The notes: a model not told the origin generated them from the letters alone. DNA of 29,288 nucleotides from an uncultured Eubacterium sp. (GCA_910584595.1 CAJUBQ010000055.1:1-29288); one strand, 5' to 3'; numbered from the stretch's first letter, positions 15,887-24,731 are shown. Made by a program: numbers and translations.

Positions 15887-18136
15887 ATGCAGACAGAAGA
15901 CCGCCTGATTCGTACGGAATATTCCGAGATTATGCAAAAATCTTATATTGACTATGCGATGAGTGTTATTGTAGCAAGGGCTCTGCCGGATGTGCGTGAC
16001 GGCTTAAAGCCGGTGCAGCGCAGAACCTTATATGACATGTATGAGCTTGGCATTCGCTATGACAGACCCTATCGAAAATGTGCGCGTATCGTCGGAGATA
16101 CGATGGGTAAATACCATCCGCATGGCGACAGCTCGATTTATGAAGCGCTCGTTGTGATGGCGCAGGAATTTAAGAGGGGGCTTCCGCTTGTAGACGGACA
16201 TGGGAATTTTGGATCTATTGAGGGCGATGGAGCTGCTGCGATGCGTTATACAGAGGCGCGTCTGGAAAAAATTACGCAGGAAGCTTATCTTGCCGACTTA
16301 GATAAAGATATTGTGAACTTTGTGCCGAATTTTGACGAGACGGAAAAAGAGCCGGAGGTGCTGCCGGTAAAAGTTCCCAACATTTTAATAAACGGCGCGG
16401 AAGGGATCGCGGTTGGCATGGCAACAAGCATTCCTCCGCACAACTTTGGAGAAGTCATTGACGGAGTCATTGCTTATATCAAACATCCTGACATCAATAC
16501 GGCACAGATGATGGAATATATCAAAGGACCGGATTTTCCGACCGGAGGGATTGTCACAAACCAGGATGATCTGTTAAATATTTATGCTACCGGAACAGGC
16601 AAGATTAAAATTCGCGGCAAGGTAGATATTGAAAATGGAAAAAACGGAAAAGACCGTCTTGTAATTACAGAAATTCCATATACGATGATTGGCGCTAATA
16701 TCGGGAAATTTTTAAACGACGTATTTGCTCTTGTAGAAACAAAAAAAACAAGCGACATTGTAGATATATCCAATCAGTCTTCGAAAGAAGGCATTCGGAT
16801 TGTATTGGAGCTGCGCCGCGGCGCGGATGTGGAAAATTTATGCAATTTACTGTATAAAAAGACAAAGCTGGAAGATACCTTTGGTGTCAATATGCTTTCC
16901 GTTGCCGATGGAAAGCCGGAAACGATGGGGCTTGTCCCGATGATCCGGCATCATGTTGAGTTTCAGTACGAGCTGGCAACGAGAAAATACAGCAATTTAC
17001 TGGCCAAAGAGCAGGATAAAAAGGAGATTCAGGAGGGGCTTATCCGGGCATGTGATGTGATTGACCTCATTATCGAAATATTACGAGGCAGTAAAAATAT
17101 CAAAGAAGCCAAAAACTGCCTTGTGCATGGGGACACCGGCAATATCAGATTTCGCAGTCCGCAGTCGGAAAAACTGGCTGCAAAGCTGGATTTTACAGAG
17201 CGTCAGGCGACAGCTATTTTGGAAATGCGCCTGTATCGTCTGATTGGGCTGGAAATCGAAGCGTTGCTGAAAGATCATGAACAGACGTTGAAAAAAATTG
17301 CACAGTATGAAGATATTTTGTCCAATCCGGATTCGATGAAAAAAGTCATTATCAAAGAGCTTCGGGCGTTTAAAAAAGAATATGCCAGGCCAAGACGCAC
17401 GAGGATCGATAATCTTGCAGAAGCAGTCTATGTAGAGAAACAAATAGAAGAAAAAGATGTTGTCGTACTAATAGACCGGTTTGGATATGCGAGAACGATG
17501 GATGTGGCATTGTATGAACGCAATAAGGAAGCGGCAGACAGTGAAAGCAAAGAAGTTTTTCTTTGCAAAAATACAGATAAGATTTGTATTTTTACGAACA
17601 AAGGCCAGCTGCATATGCTAAAAGTATTAGACCTTCCGTACGGAAAGTTTCGTGACAAAGGCCAGCCGATGGATAATGTAAGCAATTATGACAGCAACCG
17701 CGAGAACTGTGTATTTTTAGCGCCGCTTGGTCAGTTGACAGGACAAAAGCTTTTATTTGGAACGGCATCGGCAATGGTCAAACAGGTATCCGGCAGTGAA
17801 TTTGACGTATCCAAACGGACGACGGCAGCCACAAAACTGGCGGATGGCGATGAAGTAATCTTTATAAAAATGCTTTCCGCACAGCCGGAACAGGAAACGG
17901 TTATTATGCAATCGCAAAAAGGGATGTTTTTGCGGATTGAAGCATCGTCGATACCGGAAAAGAAAAAGATGGCCATTGGTGTGCGCGGAATGCGTCTGGC
18001 GGACGATGACAGGCTGACACACATGTATTTACTAAGTGCAGAATCGGAACCGGAAGAAGCAGAGTATGAACCGGCGCAAGTCGTATTAAATCGGCTGCGT
18101 ATCGGTTCCAGAGATACAAAAGGAGTAAAACGGTAA
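15887..18136 (+). CDS. parC: Type II topoisomerase cleavage subunit (ParC/GyrA family)
   Basis: A 749-residue DNA-cleaving subunit. The catalytic tyrosine is Tyr121 in AAMRYTEARL. The drug-site helix HPHGDSSIYEA has Ser82 and Glu86 at the positions equivalent to GyrA Ser83 and Asp87, the usual sensitive GrlA/ParC-like pair. The C-terminal beta-pinwheel (about 500-735) lacks the QRRGGKG gyrase box; the segment KFRDKGQP stands in a comparable place. The short length and missing box argue for topoisomerase IV activity over negative supercoiling. GGAGAG lies six bases before ATG 15887. It is preceded by two copies of a hairpin repeat and followed, 2 bp on, by dUTPase. Confidence 0.88.
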   Translation: MQTEDRLIRTEYSEIMQKSYIDYAMSVIVARALPDVRDGLKPVQRRTLYDMYELGIRYDRPYRKCARIVGDTMGKYHPHGDSSIYEALVVMAQEFKRGLPLVDGHGNFGSIEGDGAAAMRYTEARLEKITQEAYLADLDKDIVNFVPNFDETEKEPEVLPVKVPNILINGAEGIAVGMATSIPPHNFGEVIDGVIAYIKHPDINTAQMMEYIKGPDFPTGGIVTNQDDLLNIYATGTGKIKIRGKVDIENGKNGKDRLVITEIPYTMIGANIGKFLNDVFALVETKKTSDIVDISNQSSKEGIRIVLELRRGADVENLCNLLYKKTKLEDTFGVNMLSVADGKPETMGLVPMIRHHVEFQYELATRKYSNLLAKEQDKKEIQEGLIRACDVIDLIIEILRGSKNIKEAKNCLVHGDTGNIRFRSPQSEKLAAKLDFTERQATAILEMRLYRLIGLEIEALLKDHEQTLKKIAQYEDILSNPDSMKKVIIKELRAFKKEYARPRRTRIDNLAEAVYVEKQIEEKDVVVLIDRFGYARTMDVALYERNKEAADSESKEVFLCKNTDKICIFTNKGQLHMLKVLDLPYGKFRDKGQPMDNVSNYDSNRENCVFLAPLGQLTGQKLLFGTASAMVKQVSGSEFDVSKRTTAATKLADGDEVIFIKMLSAQPEQETVIMQSQKGMFLRIEASSIPEKKKMAIGVRGMRLADDDRLTHMYLLSAESEPEEAEYEPAQVVLNRLRIGSRDTKGVKR

Positions 18137-18138
18137 TC

Positions 18139-18579
18139 ATGGAACAGACGGTGCTTAAGATTAAATATCATTCCAAAGAAATAGAAAAGCTGACCTATAT
18201 TGACGGCAAAAGCGACTGGATTGATTTGCGAAGCGCAGAAAACGTGATTTTGAAAAAAGGAGAATCTCGTCTGATTAGCCTTGGCATATCCATACAGCTG
18301 CCAAAAGGCTATGAAGCTGTCATTGTGCCGAGAAGTTCGACGTTCAAAAATTTTGGCATTTTACAGACGAATCATATGGGAGTTATTGATGAAAGCTACT
18401 GCGGAGATCAGGATCTGTGGATGATGCCGGTTCTCGCGGTGCGTGATACGCAGATCAAAGTAAATGACCGGATCTGCCAGTTCCGTATTCAGAGACACCA
18501 GCCGCAAATTCAATTTGAGGAGACGGATTTTCTTGGAAATTCAAATCGCGGAGGATTTGGCAGTACCGGAAAACAATAA
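18139..18579 (+). CDS. dut: Deoxyuridine triphosphate nucleotidohydrolase (dUTPase)
   Basis: A 146-residue trimeric-type dUTPase that converts dUTP to dUMP and pyrophosphate, keeping uracil out of DNA. The five family motifs are visible: DLRSAE (I), PRSSTFKNFGI (II), GVIDESYCGD with the substrate tyrosine (III), RICQFRI (IV) and the flexible tail NRGGFGSTG (V). It starts 2 bp after parC, with AAAGGAG at 18119-18125 lying inside the parC end, so translation is probably coupled. Confidence 0.93.
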   Translation: MEQTVLKIKYHSKEIEKLTYIDGKSDWIDLRSAENVILKKGESRLISLGISIQLPKGYEAVIVPRSSTFKNFGILQTNHMGVIDESYCGDQDLWMMPVLAVRDTQIKVNDRICQFRIQRHQPQIQFEETDFLGNSNRGGFGSTGKQ

Positions 18580-18586
18580 AAACCGA

Positions 18587-18615
18587 TTGCGAAATTTTTC
18601 AAAACAGTCTAATAT
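18587..18615 (+). promoter_or_regulatory. Candidate promoter of the phosphoribosyltransferase-like gene
   Basis: TTGCGA at 18587-18592, 17-base spacer, TAATAT at 18610-18615. It is a fair match in a 120-bp gap that shows no terminator, so read-through from dut is also possible. Confidence 0.45.
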
Positions 18616-18699
18616 AGAATCAGCTGGAATGTGATAAAGGCAAGAAAAATGAAATAGCATATGGCGTACCAACAAGGATTTCTGAAAGGAGACAACAAA

Positions 18700-19341
18700 A
18701 TGGAACAAAGAACGGTAAAGTTTTATTCAAAAGAAAGCAATCTGCTTGCTTTACATGCAATCCCGGGGCATTTTGCAACGAGCAATTCTCATATTAATTT
18801 TTATATTGATGTAACCGGAATACGGGCACGCATTACCGAAGCTGAAGAAGCGGCAAAAATTATGGCGCATAAATTCGGACACCTGAATTATGTAGACACT
18901 GTTGTATGCATGGATGGGACAGAAGTCATCGGAGCATTTCTGGCGAAAGAATTTGAAAAAGAGCATATTTCCTCTACAAACCAGCATAAGACGGTTTATG
19001 TGATTTCACCGGAGCAAAGCAGGGATAATCAGTTGATTTTCCGTGATAATACCAAACATATGATAGCAGGGAAACATGTGATTTTGCTGTTAGCGACAAC
19101 GACGACCGGAGAGACGATACGAAGGAGTATGGAGGGAATCCAGTATTATGGCGGAGTCATTGAAGGAATTGGCTCGATATTCAGTACGGTAGGTACGGTC
19201 AATCATGTAAAAGTACAGTCTTTATTTGACGGCAACGATGTCATCGGATATCAGGCGTTTCCAAAAGCGGACTGTCCGTTCTGCAAAAAAGGCACGAAAA
19301 TAGAAGCTGTAGTGAATGGCTTTGGATATTCCAAATTATAA
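18700..19341 (+). CDS. Orotate phosphoribosyltransferase-like protein
   Basis: A 213-residue protein with the shape of the PRTase fold seen in orotate phosphoribosyltransferase. The region that should bind phosphoribosyl pyrophosphate reads VILLLATTTTGETI (127-139). In active enzymes two acidic residues (VVDDVxTTG) stand where this protein has Ala-Thr, while the TTG-E/K-T loop is kept. Either the substrate differs or it is a regulatory homologue; de novo PyrE activity should not be assumed. A CPFCKKG motif near the C-terminus is a possible half metal site. ATG 18700 has AAAGGAG eight bases upstream; an in-frame ATG at 18661 has none. It is followed after 34 bp by a methyltransferase gene. Confidence 0.78.
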   Translation: MEQRTVKFYSKESNLLALHAIPGHFATSNSHINFYIDVTGIRARITEAEEAAKIMAHKFGHLNYVDTVVCMDGTEVIGAFLAKEFEKEHISSTNQHKTVYVISPEQSRDNQLIFRDNTKHMIAGKHVILLLATTTTGETIRRSMEGIQYYGGVIEGIGSIFSTVGTVNHVKVQSLFDGNDVIGYQAFPKADCPFCKKGTKIEAVVNGFGYSKL

Positions 19342-19375
19342 GGTATTTTAGATATCGGGGTTGTAAAAAAGCATT

Positions 19376-20146
19376 ATGACAGAGCTGGAACGATATTATA
19401 ATAAGTTTTGCGAGGAGAAGCGTCTTGGCAGAAAACATGGACAGGTGGAATATATCATTACGATGCATTATATTCATGAATATCTAAAAGGAATTTCAAA
19501 TCCTCGGATAATTGATATCGGAGCAGGCACAGGGCGTTATAGTGTGCAGCTGGCAGACGAAGGATATGATGTAACAGCGGTTGAACTGGTAAAATATAAT
19601 TTGGGTATCTTAAAATCCAAGGCAAGTGCGGTAAAAGCATATCAGGGAAATGCATTGCATCTGTCCCGCTTTGAAGACGAATCTTATGATATGGCGCTGC
19701 TTTTCGGGCCAATGTACCACTTGTATACGTTCGAAGATAAGGTTTTGGCATTAAAGGAGGCCGCGCGTGTGACAAAGCCGGGAGGTTATATTCTGGTGGC
19801 ATACTGCATGAATGAATACAGCGTGCTGATGTATGGTTTCCGGGATCATCATGTAAAGGAATGCAGACAGGACGGACGTCTGACACAGGACTTTCATTGC
19901 GTGTCAAAGCCGGAACACTTATATGACTATGTAAGACTGGAGGATATTGACGCTCTGAATCAGGCAGCCGGACTAAAACGGCTGAAAATCATAGCGCCGG
20001 ACGGGCCGGCGAATTATTTAAGACATGTATTAAACACGATGGATGAAGAAACCTTTGCATTGTTCCTGCAATATCAGATGTCAGTATGTGAGCGGCCGGA
20101 TCTGCTTGGGGCAAGCGCACATACAGTAGATATACTGCAAAAATAA
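19376..20146 (+). CDS. Class I SAM-dependent methyltransferase
   Basis: A 256-residue Rossmann-type methyltransferase. The cofactor loop IIDIGAGTGRYS is at 45-56, the acidic residue binding the ribose in VTAVELV, and the later motifs YDMALLFGPMYHL and AARVTKPGGYILVAY are intact. The acceptor cannot be told from the sequence. The ribosome site is weak (only GGGGTTG, about 14 bases away), but the N-terminal NKFCEEKRLGRKHGQVEYI is typical of this family's full-length start, so ATG 19376 is kept. The gene ends before a strong terminator shared with the convergent glgX. Confidence 0.88.
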   Translation: MTELERYYNKFCEEKRLGRKHGQVEYIITMHYIHEYLKGISNPRIIDIGAGTGRYSVQLADEGYDVTAVELVKYNLGILKSKASAVKAYQGNALHLSRFEDESYDMALLFGPMYHLYTFEDKVLALKEAARVTKPGGYILVAYCMNEYSVLMYGFRDHHVKECRQDGRLTQDFHCVSKPEHLYDYVRLEDIDALNQAAGLKRLKIIAPDGPANYLRHVLNTMDEETFALFLQYQMSVCERPDLLGASAHTVDILQK

Positions 20147-20172
20147 ACAGTTTTTAATACATAAGCACAATA

Positions 20173-20220
20173 AGCCGGCGGAAAATGACTGGGTATCGTC
20201 TTTTCCGCCGGCTGATATTT
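20173..20220. terminator. Bidirectional terminator between methyltransferase and glgX
   Basis: A perfect 13-bp stem, AGCCGGCGGAAAA (20173-20185) and its complement (20201-20213), loop of 15 bases. It sits between convergent genes and has short T-rich flanks. Confidence 0.8.
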
Positions 20221-20233
20221 TACGGCATTTATT

Positions 20234-22327
20234 TTATAATATTGACACGGCAGTCAATATTTGTACACTTCTGGGTTTCAGTAAAATTGTCTGATTTTGC
20301 ACTTTTTCCGGTTCGGCCAATATACTGTGTGTTTTATAAGTATTTACAACTGTCTCCCACTGCATATTGATCGGCAGCTGCGGAAGCTGCTGGGATACGC
20401 TCTCCCAGTAGGTGTTAACAGATAAAAATACAATGTCGTCCTGATCCGTCTCTTCATCTTTTCCGGCATACATAACCCCGATGACATGAGAATCCCAGTG
20501 ATAATCACTATTCCAGGCTTGCGCTTCATGCAGGCTGACAGACGGGAATCCGACAGAGCATTGAGGCATATTTTTGCGGATGACCGCGTGCTTTTTGCGG
20601 AAATGAATCATGAAACTGAAAAATTCAAACAGTTCTTTATTTTTTTCAGGGAGCGACCAGTCCAGCCAGGAAATCATATTGTCCTGACAGTAAGCGTTGT
20701 TGTTGCCATGCTGGCTGTTGCCAAATTCATCGCCGGCAAGAAACATTGGCGTTCCACGGCTGCACATTAACACGGCGCAGGCGTTTTTAACCATTCGTTT
20801 GCGCAGGGATAAAATTTCAGGATCCATAGTTTTTCCTTCGACGCCGCAGTTCCAGCTGTAGTTATCGTTGCTTCCGTCCGTATTGTTCCATCCGTTAGCC
20901 TCATTATGCTTGTGGTTGTAACTGTACAGATCGTTGAGTGTAAATCCGTCGTGACATGTCAAAAAGTTAATGGATGCATCGTATCCGCGTGTCTTTGGGT
21001 CATACATATCGACAGAGCCGATAATGCGCAAAGCTGCACTGTAAGCTTTTGCAGGATCACCTTTTAAGAAGCTGCGTACATCATCCCGATAACGTCCGTT
21101 CCATTCCGCAAACCGATTCCAGGATGGAAAACTGCCGACCTGATACAGTCCGCCCGCATCCCAGGCTTCTGCGATCAGTTTGGTATCTCCTAAGATCGGA
21201 TCAAAGGCAAGGCTTTGGAGCAGCGGCGGTTTGCGCATCGGAGAGCCGTCTTCGTTGCGCCCAAGTATGGTAGCAAGATCGAAACGGAAGCCGTCGATTC
21301 GATAAGTCATAACCCAGTAGCGCAGGCAGTCTAAAATCATGCGCTGTACGATTGGATGGTTGCAGTTCAACGTATTGCCACAACCGCTGTAGTTAAAATA
21401 TTCTCCGTTTGGTTTCAGCATATAATAGATATTGTTGTCAAAGCCTTTGAAAGAAAAGAAATTGCCCTGTTCATTGCCCTCAGCCGTATGGTTGAATACA
21501 ACGTCTAAAATGACTTCAATGCCGTTATCGTGCAGAGCTTTTACAAGCTGTTTTAATTCGGTGCCTTCTCTGTTATATTCGATACCGCCGCAGTAGCTTG
21601 TATTCGGCGCAAAAAAGCTGACCGTATTATAACCCCAGTAATCTACAAGATCGTGTCCGTTATAAGTGCGCAGCGAGCCGGTTTCATCAAATTCGAAAAT
21701 CGGCATTAATTCAACGGCGTTAATCCCCAGTTTTTTCAGGTAAGGGATTTTTTCCATTAATGCGGCAAATGTGCCGGGCTTTGCATGAATCGAAGCATCT
21801 GCCATGGAAAAACCACGTACATGCAGTTCGTAAATAATCAGATCTTCCATTGGAATATGCGGAAAGACAAAATTACCCCAGTCAAAGTCATCCTTTACAA
21901 CGCGCGCTTTATAAAAGTCATTTTGCGTCTTTTTCGTGCCCCAGACACTTTGACCGGTAACGGCTTTTGCGTAAGGATCCAGCAGATTTTTATTCGGATT
22001 AAAGATCAGGCCGTTTTCAGGCTCGTATGGGCCGTCTACCCGGTATGCATATTCAAATTCTTCGATATTCAGTTTAAATACAATCATCGAAAAGACGTTT
22101 CCAATCCGATAGTTGTCCGGAAATTTTAAGACGGCATAAGGAACGTCTTCTTCTCTGCGAAAGAGCAAAAGTTCACAGGAAGTTGCATTGTTGGAATGTA
22201 CGGTAAAATTTACGCCGCCAGGAATAGCGGTGGCGCCGTTGATATCGTAAAAGCCCGGACGCACTTCATAGCCGGCAATCGTATCAAAAGGGACCAGATG
22301 GATTTTGTTTAATGGAATTGGATTCAT
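20234..22327 (-). CDS. glgX: Glycogen debranching enzyme (GlgX/isoamylase family)
   Basis: A 697-residue GH13 enzyme that hydrolyses alpha-1,6 branches of glycogen in the cytoplasm. An N-terminal CBM48-like beta-sandwich (about 15-130) precedes the barrel. Catalytic nucleophile Asp350 (GFRFDLA), acid/base Glu387 (LIAEAWDAGG) and the transition-state Asp in FLTCHDGFTLNDLYSY are all present, as is VFNHTAEG. The ATG at 22327 follows GAGGT by six to seven bases. With GlgP at 11141-13612 it completes glycogen breakdown. It has its own promoter. Confidence 0.94.
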   Translation of the reverse strand: MNPIPLNKIHLVPFDTIAGYEVRPGFYDINGATAIPGGVNFTVHSNNATSCELLLFRREEDVPYAVLKFPDNYRIGNVFSMIVFKLNIEEFEYAYRVDGPYEPENGLIFNPNKNLLDPYAKAVTGQSVWGTKKTQNDFYKARVVKDDFDWGNFVFPHIPMEDLIIYELHVRGFSMADASIHAKPGTFAALMEKIPYLKKLGINAVELMPIFEFDETGSLRTYNGHDLVDYWGYNTVSFFAPNTSYCGGIEYNREGTELKQLVKALHDNGIEVILDVVFNHTAEGNEQGNFFSFKGFDNNIYYMLKPNGEYFNYSGCGNTLNCNHPIVQRMILDCLRYWVMTYRIDGFRFDLATILGRNEDGSPMRKPPLLQSLAFDPILGDTKLIAEAWDAGGLYQVGSFPSWNRFAEWNGRYRDDVRSFLKGDPAKAYSAALRIIGSVDMYDPKTRGYDASINFLTCHDGFTLNDLYSYNHKHNEANGWNNTDGSNDNYSWNCGVEGKTMDPEILSLRKRMVKNACAVLMCSRGTPMFLAGDEFGNSQHGNNNAYCQDNMISWLDWSLPEKNKELFEFFSFMIHFRKKHAVIRKNMPQCSVGFPSVSLHEAQAWNSDYHWDSHVIGVMYAGKDEETDQDDIVFLSVNTYWESVSQQLPQLPINMQWETVVNTYKTHSILAEPEKVQNQTILLKPRSVQILTAVSIL

Positions 22328-22389
22328 TCGGTTACCTCGCTTTGTTTAAAAATTAGTGTTCAGCCAGATGGCGTTGTCTTGTTGTTTTT

Positions 22390-22418
22390 ATTATAGTATC
22401 GGGGCAGGGCTTTGTAAA
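22390..22418 (-). promoter_or_regulatory. Promoter of glgX
   Basis: On the minus strand, TTTACA (22413-22418), 17-base spacer, TATAAT (22390-22395). The leader to the start codon is about 55 bases. Confidence 0.7.
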
Positions 22419-22480
22419 GAAAATTCCATATATGTTTTAAGACGGCAATATAAACGCTGAACAGTCCGAAACCACCGGAT

Positions 22481-22726
22481 ATGCCGGTAATAGGCTTTCC
22501 TCATAAAAAATTTCTCTTAAAAGTATTGGAAAGTTTGCTCTTTCAAATGTGTAAAGCTGGTGAAATATTAGAAAAGGGAGTAAATGCCACCATTACAACT
22601 GATGAAGTTGAGCAGACGGCAGCATATTACCGGATTGGTGGAATGAGTGAAAAAGAGGCTTATGCAGAAGCCGTTGATTATGCAAGAAAACGGGAAGCGT
22701 TGTATCAGGAAGCGCTGAGAAACTAA
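22481..22726 (+). pseudogene. Fragment related to the outer domain of the M56 protein
   Basis: An open frame of 81 codons whose last 47 residues (from about TITTDEVEQTAAYYRIGGM to REALYQEALRN) align with the segment NADIDQAEKFYQMAGM to REALYQEALSQ of the M56 protein at 25582-27156. Identity includes the run REALYQEAL. The fragment stops just after this helix, losing the VTDEEVWDYL part, and has no ribosome site at its ATG, no lipobox and no membrane segment. I read it as a remnant of a diverged paralogue, not a copy of the neighbour, because the DNA identity is only moderate. A very small functional protein is the alternative. Confidence 0.55.
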
Positions 22727-22767
22727 AAGAGACGCCCTAATGTAAAAAGATGCTTCACTCAATATCC

Positions 22768-22796
22768 TTGAACTTATTTCCTATGGGGTATATAAT
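22768..22796 (+). promoter_or_regulatory. Promoter of the AAA/nuclease gene
   Basis: TTGAAC at 22768-22773, 17-base spacer, TATAAT at 22791-22796. Close to consensus; the AAGGGAG ribosome site follows at 22824-22830. Confidence 0.75.
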
Positions 22797-22835
22797 GAGA
22801 GAATCATAGTGCTTTTCCGGCAGAAGGGAGAACAT

Positions 22836-24530
22836 ATGGCAAGAACTGTAGGGATAGGGATTCAGAGTTTTGAGAGAGTGATCGTCAATCATTATTTTTA
22901 TATTGATAAAACCAATTTTATAAAAGAATGGTGGGAGAGTGGGGATGATGTAACATTGATTACTCGTCCGAGACGATTTGGAAAAACCCTGAATATGAAT
23001 ATGGTGGAACGCTTTTTCTCTGTTAAATATAGACAACAGGGGCAGATATTTGAGGAACTGTCAATCTGGACGGAAGAAAAATACCGTAAACTTCAGGGGA
23101 CGTATCCGGTAATTGTTCTCAGCTTTGCGGATATAAAAGAAACTACAGCGCTCGGGACGAAAAAAAGAATCTGCCAGATTATCGAAGAATTATTCAATCA
23201 ATATGATTTTTTATTGGACAGCGGCTGTCTGAATGAAAAAGAAAAGGAAAGTTTTGGGCGGATAACTGTGGACATGAATGATTATGAGGCTTCAAATTCC
23301 TTAAAAATGCTGTCTCTTTATCTTTCACGTTATTATGAGAAGCAGGTGATTCTTTTGCTGGACGAATATGATACGCCTTTTCAGGAGGCCTATTTATACG
23401 GTTATTGGAATGAACTGGCAGAGTTTGTGCGCAGTTTATTTAATTCTGCTTTTAAGACAAATCCTTATTTGGCGCGGGCTCTTATGACAGGTGTTACCAG
23501 GATTAGTAAGGAGTCAATTTTTTCTGATTTAAACAATCTGAGAATTGTTTCAACTACAACAAACAGTTATACAGATTCCTTTGGATTCACCTGGCAGGAG
23601 GTGGAAGAGGCCCTGAAAGAATACGGACTGGAAAATCAGGGGCAGGAAGTGAAAAGCTGGTATGATGGGTTTAGCTTTGGGGAAAAAAAAGGAATCTATA
23701 ATCCCTGGTCCTTGTTAAACTATTTGAAAGAAAAAAGATTTGCTTCATACTGGGCAAACACGAGCAGTAACAGGCTGGTAAACCAGTTGATTCAAAAGGG
23801 AAATAAAAATGTAAAAATGACTATGGAAGATCTTTTGAACGGAAGGTCATTGAGCATACGAATGGATGAGCAGGTGGCGTTTGAGCAGCTGGAACGCAGA
23901 GAAAGCGCCATCTGGAGTCTTCTGCTGGCCAGTGGATATTTGAAGGTGAATCATCTTCACATAAATGTAAAAACCGGGAAAACTGTTTATGAACTGACGC
24001 TGACGAATCGTGAGGTCCGCCTGATGTTTGAGGGGATGATCGAAGAATGGTTTTCTGAGTCTGTCCCGGCTTATAATGACTTTATCCGCGCTATGCTTTG
24101 TGATGATGTAAAACAAATGAACCTTTATATGAATGAGGTAGCGTTTCATACGTTTAGTTTTTTTGATTCTGGAAAAGCGCCATCTAAGGCAGAGCCGGAA
24201 CGCTTTTATCATGGTTTTGTTCTTGGTCTTATGGTAGATTTATCAGATCAATATCAGATCACTTCTAACCGGGAAAGCGGGTTTGGAAGGTATGATGTAA
24301 TGTTGGAGCCTAAGGATCCGACAGATAAGGCATTTATTCTGGAGTTTAAGGTTTATGATCCGGATTTTGACGAGAAGACATTGGAAGATACGGCGCAGGC
24401 TGCATTAAGACAGATTGAAGATAAAGGATATACAGCGGTTTTGGCTGCAAAGGGATTTGACTTAACGCAAATCAGGAGATATGGATTTGCGTTTCGAGGA
24501 AAACAGGTTTTGATCCAATCAGATAATTGA
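22836..24530 (+). CDS. AAA-ATPase-like / PD-(D/E)XK nuclease fusion protein
   Basis: A 564-residue protein of the family pairing an AAA-ATPase-like domain with a C-terminal PDDEXK_9-type nuclease (often called DUF1703). The ATP loop is RPRRFGKT (44-51), Walker B is VILLLDEYD with Asp176 and Glu177, and an arginine-containing TGVTRIS sensor follows. The nuclease core is Asp487 (GRYDVML), Glu503-x-Lys505 (LEFKVYD) and Gln526 (ALRQIEDKGY), so all catalytic positions are present. The family is multi-copy in Bacteroidetes and Clostridia and its role is unknown; mobile or defence functions have been suggested. ATG 22836 has AAGGGAG five bases upstream. It stands alone with its own promoter between gene remnants. 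Confidence 0.88.
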   Translation: MARTVGIGIQSFERVIVNHYFYIDKTNFIKEWWESGDDVTLITRPRRFGKTLNMNMVERFFSVKYRQQGQIFEELSIWTEEKYRKLQGTYPVIVLSFADIKETTALGTKKRICQIIEELFNQYDFLLDSGCLNEKEKESFGRITVDMNDYEASNSLKMLSLYLSRYYEKQVILLLDEYDTPFQEAYLYGYWNELAEFVRSLFNSAFKTNPYLARALMTGVTRISKESIFSDLNNLRIVSTTTNSYTDSFGFTWQEVEEALKEYGLENQGQEVKSWYDGFSFGEKKGIYNPWSLLNYLKEKRFASYWANTSSNRLVNQLIQKGNKNVKMTMEDLLNGRSLSIRMDEQVAFEQLERRESAIWSLLLASGYLKVNHLHINVKTGKTVYELTLTNREVRLMFEGMIEEWFSESVPAYNDFIRAMLCDDVKQMNLYMNEVAFHTFSFFDSGKAPSKAEPERFYHGFVLGLMVDLSDQYQITSNRESGFGRYDVMLEPKDPTDKAFILEFKVYDPDFDEKTLEDTAQAALRQIEDKGYTAVLAAKGFDLTQIRRYGFAFRGKQVLIQSDN

Positions 24531-24716
24531 CCATCGATTTGCCTTTAAGAAGCAGGCTCTGTCAGCGGTATGTGATAAAAAATATACGATGACTGCGCTT
24601 AACTGGCCGATACAGCGGGCACACACCGGAAACTGATGACATTTGTAAAAAGCTGCGTTCCGGCATCCGCTGTATTTCCCAAGATCGTCTAAAAAATTTG
24701 CCATTGTTTTCCGCAT
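24519..24716 (-). pseudogene. Scrambled remnant of a DUF2085 membrane protein
   Basis: The minus strand keeps pieces of the DUF2085 signature in two frames. One frame reads LDDLGKYSGC and then QFPVCARC followed by a hydrophobic SAVIVYFL; the piece between, RMPERSF (canonically CHRMPERSFF), is in the next frame. This is what compensating small deletions would produce: the DNA around GGATGCCGG looks like a collapse of a short direct repeat. The usual family has about 120-150 residues with several membrane segments, but here only about 45 remain before unrelated sequence near 24530. It begins 15 bp behind the 60-residue gene on the same strand. A 65-codon frame stays open, so a short product is possible. 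Confidence 0.6.
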
Positions 24717-24731
24717 GTTTGAATGTCAGGG

